Assembly (NCBI GenBank): GCA_013822015.1
Contig: PNJU01000002.1
Coordinates: 62,001-126,000, forward strand
Direction of reading: 5' to 3'
Source of the DNA: Candidatus Puniceispirillum sp.
Lineage (GTDB): Bacteria; Pseudomonadota; Alphaproteobacteria; Caedimonadales; UBA1908
DNA: 64,000 nucleotides
A program made the translations under genes and the position numbers. The notes under the pieces were generated by a model. It was not told the origin of the DNA and made no database searches. It saw only the letters and a program-made list of their open reading frames with translations. Numbering within the stretch: the first letter of the stretch is position 1; each line of letters begins with the position of its first letter. Shown in pieces: positions 43,467-52,650 of the stretch.

Positions 43467-44914
43467 TGCGCAGACAACGCGCCACCAAAATTATCGCCAC
43501 ACTCGGTCCCGCAAGCTCCACCCCGGAGATGATCGAGACCCTTTTTCTAGCAGGTGCGGACCTTTTTCGCCTGAATTTTTCCCATGGCACTCATGCTGCC
43601 CACGAAGCGAACATCCAGGCCATTCGTGCCCTCAGTCAAAAATACAGTTACCCAATCGGTATTATTCAGGACCTCCAGGGACCGAAATTGCGCGTGGGCA
43701 CCTTCGCGCAAGGATCCGTCCTTTTGCAAAATAATGAAACCTTTATCCTTGACCTCGATCCCACCCCCGGGGACGTCACCCGTGTGTGCTTGCCCCACGA
43801 GGAAATCTTTGAGGCGCTGGCACCCAATCAGCGTCTTCTGTTGAACGACGGCGCCATTGCCCTGCGGGTGGTGGAAAAGTCCGCCTCACGCCTTGTGACC
43901 CGTGTGGAGGTTGGTGGCAAACTTTCGGACCGTAAGGGCGTGAATGTCCCCGACTGTCTCTTAAACCTTTCAGCCCTTACCCCCAAGGACCGTGAAGATC
44001 TTGCCTTCGGTCTGAAGATGGATGTGGACTGGGTGGCGCTGTCCTTTGTTCAGCGCGCCCAAGACGTTGAAGAAGCGCGCAGCATCATTGGCACACGTGC
44101 CAAGATTGCTTCAAAGATCGAAAAGCCCCAGGCCATTGATCACCTTGAAGCCATTGCAGTGGCCAGTGACGCGCTTCTTGTGGCACGCGGCGATTTGGGT
44201 GTGGAGCTTCCCCCAGAGGACGTTCCACCTCTTCAAAAGCGCATCATTAAGGTCAGCCGTTCCCTTGGAAAACCCGTGATTGTAGCAACCCAAATGCTGG
44301 AGTCCATGGTGTCATCTCCCACGCCCACACGAGCCGAGGCCTCGGACGTGGCCCACGCAGTTTACGACGGAGTTGACGCGGTGATGCTGTCGGCGGAGTC
44401 AGCCGCAGGCACCTATCCACAAGAGGCCGTCACTATGATGAACCGCATCACTGAGAAAGTTGAGCGCGACCCCCTCTACCGCCACTACCGCACCGTGGAG
44501 CGTGTTGACGAGCATGCCTCTTCCAGTGACGCCATCACGGCAGCTGCAAGGCAAGTCACCCACTCCATTGAAGCGCGCGCCATTGTGACACTCACCCTAA
44601 GTGGCTCCACAACCCTGCGTGCGGCCAAGGAGCGCCCCGAAGCCCTCATCCTTGCCCTCACCCCCCAAGAAAAGGTCGCGCGTCAGTTGACCCTTGCGTG
44701 GGGTGTCTTTCCTGAGATTACCAAGGAGATTGAAGGGTTTCCACAGATGGTGACCCTCACAACAGAAGTGCTTTTGAAGCGGAACTTTGCCAAACGCGGG
44801 GATAGCGTTGTCATCACGGCCGGTGGCAGCTTCATGCCCAATACGGGCGCAAAGCTTTTTGCCTCAGGCTCCACGCGTCTTTTGCGCATCCTGACGCTAG
44901 GAGAGCCCGTTTAA
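43466..44914 (+). CDS. pyk: Pyruvate kinase
   Basis: 482 residues. Converts phosphoenolpyruvate and ADP to pyruvate and ATP. Typical start TKIIATLGPASS, substrate site FRLNFSHG near 32-39, B domain about 70-170, catalytic lysine region KIASKIEKPQAI near 212-223, and metal/K+ site ARGDLGVELP near 239. C-terminal allosteric domain complete (about 345-482). AAAGGAAA lies upstream inside the previous gene. Its stop overlaps the next start (TAATG). Confidence 0.96.
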   Translation: MRRQRATKIIATLGPASSTPEMIETLFLAGADLFRLNFSHGTHAAHEANIQAIRALSQKYSYPIGIIQDLQGPKLRVGTFAQGSVLLQNNETFILDLDPTPGDVTRVCLPHEEIFEALAPNQRLLLNDGAIALRVVEKSASRLVTRVEVGGKLSDRKGVNVPDCLLNLSALTPKDREDLAFGLKMDVDWVALSFVQRAQDVEEARSIIGTRAKIASKIEKPQAIDHLEAIAVASDALLVARGDLGVELPPEDVPPLQKRIIKVSRSLGKPVIVATQMLESMVSSPTPTRAEASDVAHAVYDGVDAVMLSAESAAGTYPQEAVTMMNRITEKVERDPLYRHYRTVERVDEHASSSDAITAAARQVTHSIEARAIVTLTLSGSTTLRAAKERPEALILALTPQEKVARQLTLAWGVFPEITKEIEGFPQMVTLTTEVLLKRNFAKRGDSVVITAGGSFMPNTGAKLFASGSTRLLRILTLGEPV

Positions 44915-46251
44915 TGCATGAAAAGGGTGACGTCTCCACACGCCTCAAGCGCTACGTCCAGGTGGGCGGCGCGCTCACAAACGTTGCCTCGCGCCGCGTC
45001 ACGGACAAGATTTTAGGACGCACCACGGACGCGGCCAAAGAGTCGGCGCAAATGGCCGCCGTCATGGGGAGTCTCAAAGGCCCCCTCATGAAGGTTGCTC
45101 AATTTCTTTCCACGGTACCGGACGCCCTGCCCCAAGACTATACCCAGGCCTTTGCCGCCCTACAGTCCCAGGCACCAGCCATGGGCTGGGCGTTTGTGAA
45201 GCGCCGCATGCAGGCAGAACTTGGACCCGACTGGAGCGCGCGTTTTGGGGATTTTTCGAGGGAGGCTTGCGCCGCTGCGTCCCTCGGGCAAGTGCACAGG
45301 GCAACCCTTCTTGATGGACGCTTGGCTGCCTGCAAGCTGCAGTATCCGCACATGGCGGCCACCATGGAGGCGGACCTAACCCAGCTGAAGATGGGTCTGA
45401 AGCTCTATGAAGCAACTTTTGGTGCCCTTGAAACCGAAAACATCCTTCTTGAGATCGCGGCCCACCTGCGCGCAGAGCTTGACTACACACGTGAAGCGTA
45501 CCACATGGGGCTTTTTGCAAAGATCTTCCAAGAAGATGCGCACATTCGAGTACCCACCTGCATAGGGGATCTCTCCACAAAGCAGCTTCTCACCATGACA
45601 TGGCTCGACGGGCGTCCCCTTGCAGCCTTCAAGGACGAGCCCCAAGAAACCCGCAACGCCATCGCAAAGAATCTTTTTCGCGCGTGGTACAAGCCCCTTT
45701 ATCACTACGGCGTCCTCCACGGGGACCCCCACCTTGGCAACTACACCGTTGAGGGGGCGTCTATTAATCTTTTTGACTTTGGTTGCGTGCGCATCTTCTC
45801 GCCCTCATTCCTCCAAAGCACGCTAGATCTGCGCGAAGCCATTGGCAGTGGATCCAGGGACATGGCAGCGGCCGCCTACGCGTCTTGGGGTTTTGATGAT
45901 CTCTCCAATGCCCATATTGATGCCCTCAATATGTGGGCTGCAATGCTCTATGAGCCCCTCCTTGATGACCGCGTGCGCCCCATTCAAGAAGGCAACAGCG
46001 GCGTGGAGGGTCGCGAGCGCGCAGCCAGCGTTCACGCAAAACTGCGAGAGCTAGGCGGCGTACGCCCACCCAGGGAGTTTGTTTTTCTTGACCGTGCGGC
46101 CGTTGGCATTGGGTCCGCTTTCATGCACCTGGGTGCCGAACTTAACTGGCGCGCTCTTTTTGAGGAGTTGATAGCAGATTTCTCGCCCACAAAAGTAAGC
46201 GCACGTCAGGACGCGCTGATGGGCAAGGGGCACACGGCCCCTGCCCTTTAA
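44914..46251 (+). CDS. ABC1/AarF (UbiB-like) kinase-like protein
   Basis: 445 residues. Atypical protein-kinase-like ATPase; UbiB members support ubiquinone synthesis, but this short form without C-terminal membrane helices could have another lipid-related role. Visible: the KxGQ-type segment reads LMKVAQFLS (Ala for Gly, residues about 49-57), an alanine-rich AAASLGQVHRA loop, HGDPHLGN near 270 and FDFGCVR near 288 (metal site). Overlaps pyk by one base; convergent with the SDR gene 8 bases away. Confidence 0.88.
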   Translation: MHEKGDVSTRLKRYVQVGGALTNVASRRVTDKILGRTTDAAKESAQMAAVMGSLKGPLMKVAQFLSTVPDALPQDYTQAFAALQSQAPAMGWAFVKRRMQAELGPDWSARFGDFSREACAAASLGQVHRATLLDGRLAACKLQYPHMAATMEADLTQLKMGLKLYEATFGALETENILLEIAAHLRAELDYTREAYHMGLFAKIFQEDAHIRVPTCIGDLSTKQLLTMTWLDGRPLAAFKDEPQETRNAIAKNLFRAWYKPLYHYGVLHGDPHLGNYTVEGASINLFDFGCVRIFSPSFLQSTLDLREAIGSGSRDMAAAAYASWGFDDLSNAHIDALNMWAAMLYEPLLDDRVRPIQEGNSGVEGRERAASVHAKLRELGGVRPPREFVFLDRAAVGIGSAFMHLGAELNWRALFEELIADFSPTKVSARQDALMGKGHTAPAL

Positions 46252-46259
46252 GCTGACGC

Positions 46260-47078
46260 CTACAGGAAAAAGTCTGGAATAAGCTTGCCGCCCGGTGTCA
46301 CGGCGTAAGACGACAAATCCGTTACACCCGCTTTTGTCAGCACCTCATCATCCACAAAGAAGTTGCCCGTTGTTGTGCGCGCGTCCTGGGTCAGGATCCA
46401 ATAAGCCGCGTCTGCCATGATTTCAGGCTTGCGGGACGCCTTCATCAGCGCCTCACCGCCCAGCATATTCACAGCCGCCGTGGCAATGGTCGTGCGTGGC
46501 CAGAGCGCGTTCACTCCCACGCCGTCCTTGCGAAATTCCTCGCTCATGCCAAGGACGCACATGCTCATGCCGTATTTGCTCATGGTGTAGGCACAGTGGG
46601 GCGCAAACCACTTGGCCTCCATGTTCAAGGGAGGAGAGAGCATCAACACGTGTGGGTTGGAAGCGGCCTTCAAATGGGGGATGCAGGCCTGTGTCGTGGC
46701 AAAGGTCGCGCGCACGTTCACACCAAACATCAGATCAAAACGCTTCATGGGTGTATGCAAAGTGTCCGTCAGCTGAATGGCACTGGCGTTATTGACAAGA
46801 ATATCGATACCCCCAAAGGTCTCTACGCCCTTGGCAACGGCCGCCGCAATTTGATCTTCATCGCGCGCGTCCATTTGAATGGGAAGTGCGCGCCCACCCA
46901 ATTCTTCAATCTCCTTGGCAACGGAGTGGATGGTTCCCTCCAGCTGAGGATGAGGGTCACTTGTTTTGGCACATAAGATAATATTGGCGCCGTCCTTGGC
47001 CGCGCGCAAAATAATGCTTCTGCCAATGCCGCGGCTTCCTCCCGTGATAAAAAGCGTCTTCCCTTTTAAATCAGACAT
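46260..47078 (-). CDS. Short-chain dehydrogenase, HSDL2-like
   Basis: 272 residues. NADP-binding TGGSRGIGRSI near 12-22, NNAS near 96, catalytic YTMSK near 164. The long helix after the first strand and the WPRTTIATAAVNML stretch match the hydroxysteroid-dehydrogenase-like 2 subgroup, which is linked with fatty-acid metabolism. Last gene of the fatty-acid operon, 32 bases after the enoyl-CoA hydratase. Substrate not known. Confidence 0.85.
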   Translation of the reverse strand: MSDLKGKTLFITGGSRGIGRSIILRAAKDGANIILCAKTSDPHPQLEGTIHSVAKEIEELGGRALPIQMDARDEDQIAAAVAKGVETFGGIDILVNNASAIQLTDTLHTPMKRFDLMFGVNVRATFATTQACIPHLKAASNPHVLMLSPPLNMEAKWFAPHCAYTMSKYGMSMCVLGMSEEFRKDGVGVNALWPRTTIATAAVNMLGGEALMKASRKPEIMADAAYWILTQDARTTTGNFFVDDEVLTKAGVTDLSSYAVTPGGKLIPDFFL

Positions 47079-47110
47079 TTCTTGGTTCCTCTCGTGTGTT
47101 AACGGTTCTT

Positions 47111-47950
47111 TTAGCGCCCTTCAAAGGTGGGGCGTTTTTTGGCCAGAAAACTTCCCACAGCTTGGGGAAAGTCATGGGTTTGGGTGGAGGCAACAAAGGC
47201 ATCCTCCTCCAACTGCAGTTGCTGGGACAGCGTGTTTTCGAAGGACTGGGACAAGAGCGCCTTGGTTTTGGCAAAGGCAGCCGTCGGCCCACTGGCCAAC
47301 TGTTGGGCGAGTTGGCGGGTTGCCTCTTGAAGCGCCGCGTCCTCCACCACGCGGTTGAGAAGGCCAAGGGTGTGGGCTGTGTCGGCATTAAAGCGCTCGC
47401 AAAGAAGGGCAAGCTCCATGGCTTTTCGAAGGCCCACGAGGCGCGGCAGTGCAAAGGAGCTGCCTCCATCGGGGCTAAGCCCCATCTGAGCATAGGCCAT
47501 AGTATAGGTGCTGGAGGCGCATCCGATTGCCAGGTCACACGCCATCATAAGACTGAGCCCAAAGCCCGCGCACGCCCCATTCACGCTAGCAATCACAGGT
47601 TTTGGCATGCGCTTGATGGTGGTAATGGCCGGGTGGACATGGGCAAAAAAGGTGTGAAAGTCCTGGGCGCGCTTTGAAGCGTCCACGTCCATGTGCTTGG
47701 CAAACATGGTGATGTCACCGCCCGCCATGAAGCCAGCGCCCGCCCCCGTGATCACAACGGCGCGCACGCTCTCGTCATGCTCGGCTGCCAGGAGCGCCTC
47801 AAGCATCCCCTTGGCAAGATCGGCGTTCAGGGCGTTAAGAAGGGCGGGACGGTTCAAGGTGAGCGTGGCAACGGCCCCCTCACGCGCAACAAGAACGGGC
47901 GTGTTTTCGGGATCCTTGGAGGACACGTTACAAAGATGTTCTAAGGTCAT
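47111..47950 (-). CDS. Enoyl-CoA hydratase/isomerase family protein
   Basis: 279 residues from ATG 47950 (AAGGAAG upstream). Crotonase fold: GAGFMAGGDI near 74-83 binds the CoA part, NGACAGFGLSLMMACD near 119-134 forms the oxyanion hole, and the acidic residues near LSPDGGSSFALPR suggest an isomerase-like active site (one of the two hydratase glutamates seems replaced by the SPDGG segment). It would act in beta-oxidation, probably on unsaturated acyl-CoA. Overlaps the thioesterase by 23 bases. Confidence 0.85.
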   Translation of the reverse strand: MTLEHLCNVSSKDPENTPVLVAREGAVATLTLNRPALLNALNADLAKGMLEALLAAEHDESVRAVVITGAGAGFMAGGDITMFAKHMDVDASKRAQDFHTFFAHVHPAITTIKRMPKPVIASVNGACAGFGLSLMMACDLAIGCASSTYTMAYAQMGLSPDGGSSFALPRLVGLRKAMELALLCERFNADTAHTLGLLNRVVEDAALQEATRQLAQQLASGPTAAFAKTKALLSQSFENTLSQQLQLEEDAFVASTQTHDFPQAVGSFLAKKRPTFEGR

Positions 47951-48452
47951 TATCAACTTCCTTCCATCGCTCAAGAACTGGAGACAAGGGCTTGATGACA
48001 GGATCCATGCCCAATTTCTTTAACACTTCTGTTGTTGGAATGGGCTTTCCCTTAATGGTAAAGACGGCCCGTGCGAGCGCGTGGGCCACCATTTGACCAT
48101 CGGCGTCAAAGCGCTGCTCGATGTAGGCCCACTTTTCGTCAAGGCCCACAATACGCGTTGTGAGGGTGTACTTTTGAAAAGGGCGCAGCCCCCGGCGAAA
48201 GCGGATGTGGACGCCCCCTAAGACTGCTTGCCACTTTTCGGTAATGAAAAAACGCGCCAGACCCGAGCGCACCAAAAAGTCAAACCGTCCCAAATCCATA
48301 ATGCTCAAGTACCTGGCATTATTCATATGGATATTGAGGTCAATATCATTGAGAAGCACTTGAAACTTGCGCGTCAGTGGCTCGAAAAAGGTCACCTTTT
48401 TCCCCAAAAGGCCTGCGATTAAAATGCGCAAAACACGGTAGTACAGCGTCAT
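47928..48452 (-). CDS. Acyl-CoA thioesterase-like hot-dog protein
   Basis: 174 residues from ATG 48452 (GGCGGAT before it). Hot-dog fold of the 4HBT/THEM6 type, with the marker DIDLNIHMNNARYLSIMDLGR (as two adjoining parts, about 36-56). An N-terminal hydrophobic stretch (LYYRVLRILIAGLLG) may anchor it to the membrane. It would hydrolyse acyl-CoA. Lies 78 bases downstream of the acyl-CoA dehydrogenase in the same operon. Confidence 0.8.
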   Translation of the reverse strand: MTLYYRVLRILIAGLLGKKVTFFEPLTRKFQVLLNDIDLNIHMNNARYLSIMDLGRFDFLVRSGLARFFITEKWQAVLGGVHIRFRRGLRPFQKYTLTTRIVGLDEKWAYIEQRFDADGQMVAHALARAVFTIKGKPIPTTEVLKKLGMDPVIKPLSPVLERWKEVDNDLRTSL

Positions 48453-48530
48453 AATCCGCCCCCTTGGGTTTTTATGGGTTAAAGACGCACGCGCTTGAAC
48501 AGTCATGTTCTTTACGCGTGCGCCGGTACT

Positions 48531-50324
48531 CTAGAAAGGACCGAATCCTTCCTCTTTCATAGACATGAGGGGTTTTGCGCCCGCCATGATGGTTGCCAGT
48601 AAGCTAGAGGTTTGTGGCAGAAGCTTCGTGTAGAAGAACCTTGCGGTGTCAAGCTTGCTCTCATAAAAGAGCCCTTCCTCACCGGAGACCTTAGGGGCTG
48701 CAATCTTCACAGCCTTTGCCCATAGGTACGCATGGGTCACAAGGGCAAACATGCGTAGGTAATCAACGCTGGCCGCACCCGCCTCGTCGGGATTGCGCAG
48801 TGCACTCACCGCCAGATAACTTGTGGCCTGTTGAAGGCGTGTCACTGCCTTGACGAGAAGTGGCAGCATCTCGGCCAGAACCGCATTGTCTTTATTCTCC
48901 TCGATGAAGGCCAGCACTGGGTGGAAGAATTGGCGCAAATACCGCCCCGTATTGGCAGGAAGCTTACGCCCCACAAAGTCGAGTGCCTGCACACCATTGG
49001 TGCCTTCATAGATCTGAGAAATACGGGCGTCCCTGGCAAACTGCTCAAGGCCATATTCCTTGATATAACCATGACCGCCCAAAACCTGCATGGCCATGTT
49101 GGCCACGTCGTACCCACAGTCCGTGAAGAATGCCTTTACAACGGGCGTCATAAGCTGCACCAGATCCTCGGCCTCCTGCTTTTTGACAGGATCTTTCTCT
49201 TTGTGAGAAACATCAAGGGCGCGGGCAATCCACGCGCCAACCATACGGTTGCCTTCGTTGTAGGCTTTCATGGTGAGAAGCATACGGCGCACGTCCGGGT
49301 GAACAGTGATGGGATCGGCAGGCTTTTCAGGAAACTTAACCCCTGTCAGCGCGCGGCCTTGAAGGCGATCTCTGGCGTAAGCAAGTGCGTTTTGATAGGC
49401 CACTTCAGCCACACCAAGGCCTTGGTTCCCCACACCCAAACGCTCTGCGTTCATCATGGCGAACATGTTGCTGACACCGTGGAAGAGTTTACCAACAAGG
49501 TGCCCTTTGGCGTTTTCAAAATTCATCACGCAGGTGGCGGAGGCACGGATGCCCATCTTATGCTCGATGGAGGCGCACGTCACGCCGTTGGCGTCCCCCA
49601 AGGACCCATCATCGTTGACCCAGATTTTGGGCACAACAAAGAGGCTCACGCCCTTGATGCCGGCGGGCGCGTCGGGTGTTTTGGCCAAGACGAAATGAAT
49701 AATATTGTCCGTCAGGTCGTGTTCGCCAGAGGAAATAAAGATCTTTGTGCCCGTGATCCGGTAAGATCCGTCTTCTTGGGGCTCCGCCTTGGTGCGAAGG
49801 AGTCCCAGATCCGTCCCACAGTGGGACTCGGTCAGGCACATGGTGCCCCCCCAGGTGCCATTAATCATTTTAGGCAAATAGCGGTCCTTCAGCTCATCCG
49901 AACCGTGGGTGTGGAGCAAGATGGAGGCGCCGCGGGTCAGGCCCGGGTAAAGGCTAAAAGACGTGTTAGCGCCGCAAATCATTTCCTCAGTCATAAGGCC
50001 TATGGACTCGGGCAGACCTTGACCACCATAGGCGGGGTCAGCGGCCAAAGAGGTCCAGCTTCCCTCAACAAAGGTGTTGTAAGCCTCTTTGATACCCTTG
50101 GGCGTGAAGACTTGTCCATTTTCCCAGCGGCAGCCCTCAAGATCACCACTTTGGTTAATGGGGGCCAGGACGTCTTCGCAGATGCGCGCAGCTTCTGTAA
50201 GAACTGCGTCCACCAAATCCTCGCCCATATCCTCATATCCTGGAAGAGCTTGGATGTCCTTGTAATCAAAAAGTTCTTTGATACAAAAGTTTATATCCCG
50301 CAAGGGTGCTTTATATGATGGCAT
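48531..50324 (-). CDS. Acyl-CoA dehydrogenase (long, C-terminally extended type)
   Basis: 597 residues. FAD enzyme for the first step of beta-oxidation. Core: GGQGLPESIG near 101, MCLTESHCGTDLG near 157-169, catalytic glutamate in QIYEGTNGVQALD near 430, then the extra C-terminal domain typical of the roughly 600-residue group. Starts four bases after fadB ends, so coupled. The antisense strand has a long open frame here (48831-50318), a shadow of strong codon bias. Confidence 0.92.
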   Translation of the reverse strand: MPSYKAPLRDINFCIKELFDYKDIQALPGYEDMGEDLVDAVLTEAARICEDVLAPINQSGDLEGCRWENGQVFTPKGIKEAYNTFVEGSWTSLAADPAYGGQGLPESIGLMTEEMICGANTSFSLYPGLTRGASILLHTHGSDELKDRYLPKMINGTWGGTMCLTESHCGTDLGLLRTKAEPQEDGSYRITGTKIFISSGEHDLTDNIIHFVLAKTPDAPAGIKGVSLFVVPKIWVNDDGSLGDANGVTCASIEHKMGIRASATCVMNFENAKGHLVGKLFHGVSNMFAMMNAERLGVGNQGLGVAEVAYQNALAYARDRLQGRALTGVKFPEKPADPITVHPDVRRMLLTMKAYNEGNRMVGAWIARALDVSHKEKDPVKKQEAEDLVQLMTPVVKAFFTDCGYDVANMAMQVLGGHGYIKEYGLEQFARDARISQIYEGTNGVQALDFVGRKLPANTGRYLRQFFHPVLAFIEENKDNAVLAEMLPLLVKAVTRLQQATSYLAVSALRNPDEAGAASVDYLRMFALVTHAYLWAKAVKIAAPKVSGEEGLFYESKLDTARFFYTKLLPQTSSLLATIMAGAKPLMSMKEEGFGPF

Positions 50325-50328
50325 GATT

Positions 50329-52650
50329 TTAATTCCTCAATGGTTTGCCCGTTGCCAAGATATGCTCCATGCGGTCCCAGGTTCCCCTGTTATGCAGAAG
50401 CGACACGAACGCCTTGCGCTCTAGCTTCAAGATATCTTCCTCGGTTTGCTTGTCGGTCATATCAACGTCCCCGCCGCTTAAGACCTCGGCAAGCTTAGCA
50501 GACACAACCTCATCGTAAGGTGTCGCCTTGCCGGCCTTCACAAAGCCCTTGACGGCCATGGTCATGGCGACCTTGGCAACACCTCCTGGCAGGGAGATTT
50601 CAACGGGTGTGGGCACTTGGTAATTTTGCGCCTTTTCCAAAGCCACTGCCTTTGCGTCTGCCAGTAACCGGTCCCTGTTCATGGTGATTTTGTCGCCGGC
50701 GCGCAGGAACAGCATCTCCTTGGCCTGGGCCGCGGACTTGGCAACTTTGGCCGTGCCAATCATCTCAAAGACCTTACCAACAGCCACCATGGCGCCGCCC
50801 GGACGCTTGGACTCTGTCACCCAACGGGTGAGCATTTCCTTACATCCGCCCCACGCAGGCACGAGACCAACGCCGACCTCCACAAGGCCCATGTACAGCT
50901 CGCAGTGCGCCTGAACCGCGTCACAGTGGAGAAGCACCTCGCATCCCCCGCCAAGGGCCATGCCTGAGGGCGCACCAATCACGGGGAACGGGGCATATTT
51001 CAAGGCCATGTAAGCGTTTTGTCCGCCCTCGACCATTTCCTGGATCTGAGGCCACATGCCCACATTGACCGCAAAAAGAGCCATGCCAATATTGGCACCC
51101 ACGGAGAAGTTTGTCCCTTCATTGTGGATGACCATGGCCTTGAACCCCTGGTCCTTCACAATGCCAATGGACTTATGGATCATGGCCATGATGTCGGGGT
51201 CAATGGAGTTCATTTTGCTGGTGAACTCGAGGCAAACAACGCCGTCCCCAATATCCCACAAGGAGGCAGAGCCGTTCTTGGCCAAAGGCTTAGAGGCACG
51301 CTTGATGTCTTGAAGGAGCAGCTGACCAGGAAGACGCGTCACCTTCTTGTAAGATCCGTCAAGGTCCATGTACTGAAGAACACCTTCTTCCACGCGGTAG
51401 AAGGTCCCCTCGCCCACCTTTGTCAGAAGCGCTGGAATCTCCATGCCTTGCGCGGCAAGGTGTTTTGCAAACCAACTTGGTCCGAGCTTATCAAGGATCT
51501 CAAAGGGGCCGTACTGCCACGCGTATCCAAGCTTCATGGCTGTGTCAATTTCCGTGAGCGAGGCCGCAATATTGCCCACCAAACTCAGGGCGTACCAAAG
51601 GGTCTTGGTCATCACACTGAGGGCATACTCCGCCGCTTCTTCTTTGAAAGTCAAGAAGGCGCGCATGTTGCCCTTGGCCTCGAGACACGCAAGGCGTGGT
51701 TTGATGCTTTCGCGGTACACACCCGCCTTCAAATCCATGGCTTCTTTACGCTTGCCGCTCTCATCCTTTACAACGCGGTAAAAGCCGCCCTTTCCTTTGC
51801 GGCCCGTATTGCCCTCGGCGATCATAGTGTCCACAAGGGGCACCTCGCGGAAGGTTTTGCGGTAAAGATCACTTTCAGGAAGGGTTGCGTTCATGCTTTT
51901 GCCGATGAGGGGCATAAGATCGATACCCACAAGATCCATGAGGGCGAATACACCCGTCTTGGGAATGCCAAGGGGCTTGCCCATGACTGCATCGGCCTCT
52001 TCGATGGGCAGCCCGCGATCAAGGGCCTCCAAAAAGGCGGTCTGGATCCAAAATGTCCCGATGCGGTTGCCAATAAAGCCTGGCGTATCGTTACAGTTCA
52101 CAACGGTTTTACCCAGGGCGTGGTCCACAAACTGCGTGAGTGTGTCGTAGGCTTCTTGGCTTGTTGCCTGCCCACGCACCACCTCTAAAAGACGCATGTA
52201 GCGTGGGGGGTTAAAAAAGTGCGTGATGAGAAAGCGCTTGGCGAAGGAGTCCGAGCGCCCCGCCACAAGATCCTTCAGGGGGATTGTTGAGGTGTTGGAT
52301 GAAAAAAGCGTGTGGGCTGGGCACACCTCTTCAAGGCGTGCATAGAGATCGCGCTTGAGCTCTGCCTTTTCCACAATGACCTCAATGACCCAATCACAGT
52401 CTGCAACGTCCTTGAGATCATCGGTATTGCCAGCTGTGATCAGCTTGGCATTATTTTTGTGCATGAGGGGTTCAGGATCCGCCTTCAAAAGGCGCTCAAT
52501 GGCGTCCTCGGCCAAGGCGTTTTTCTTTCCAAAGCCCTTTTGTGGCAGGTCGAGAAGACGCACCGGAATGCCCGCATTGGCAATCTGGGCGGCAATCCCC
52601 GCCCCCATCACGCCCGAGCCAATAACAGCGACTTTCTTAATTTGCGTCAT
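50329..52650 (-). CDS. fadB: 3-hydroxyacyl-CoA dehydrogenase / enoyl-CoA hydratase
   Basis: 773 residues. Domains in order: NAD-binding Rossmann fold (1-190, VIGSGVMGAGIA near 9-20), 3-hydroxyacyl-CoA dehydrogenase C-domains (about 190-420), and a crotonase domain (about 465-690, PSGMALGGGCEVLLHCD). This order is the reverse of E. coli FadB and is usual in many alphaproteobacteria. It performs hydration and oxidation of enoyl-CoA. The stop of fadA touches its ATG (TAAATG). Confidence 0.93.
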   Translation of the reverse strand: MTQIKKVAVIGSGVMGAGIAAQIANAGIPVRLLDLPQKGFGKKNALAEDAIERLLKADPEPLMHKNNAKLITAGNTDDLKDVADCDWVIEVIVEKAELKRDLYARLEEVCPAHTLFSSNTSTIPLKDLVAGRSDSFAKRFLITHFFNPPRYMRLLEVVRGQATSQEAYDTLTQFVDHALGKTVVNCNDTPGFIGNRIGTFWIQTAFLEALDRGLPIEEADAVMGKPLGIPKTGVFALMDLVGIDLMPLIGKSMNATLPESDLYRKTFREVPLVDTMIAEGNTGRKGKGGFYRVVKDESGKRKEAMDLKAGVYRESIKPRLACLEAKGNMRAFLTFKEEAAEYALSVMTKTLWYALSLVGNIAASLTEIDTAMKLGYAWQYGPFEILDKLGPSWFAKHLAAQGMEIPALLTKVGEGTFYRVEEGVLQYMDLDGSYKKVTRLPGQLLLQDIKRASKPLAKNGSASLWDIGDGVVCLEFTSKMNSIDPDIMAMIHKSIGIVKDQGFKAMVIHNEGTNFSVGANIGMALFAVNVGMWPQIQEMVEGGQNAYMALKYAPFPVIGAPSGMALGGGCEVLLHCDAVQAHCELYMGLVEVGVGLVPAWGGCKEMLTRWVTESKRPGGAMVAVGKVFEMIGTAKVAKSAAQAKEMLFLRAGDKITMNRDRLLADAKAVALEKAQNYQVPTPVEISLPGGVAKVAMTMAVKGFVKAGKATPYDEVVSAKLAEVLSGGDVDMTDKQTEEDILKLERKAFVSLLHNRGTWDRMEHILATGKPLRN

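Noticed and set aside
48831-50318. Long plus-strand frame (495 codons) opposite the acyl-CoA dehydrogenase
   Set aside because: It mirrors a well-supported gene, has no ribosome site and its translation looks like a codon-bias shadow. The same applies to 5289-6410 (minus), 51019-52188 and 52312-53214 (plus).
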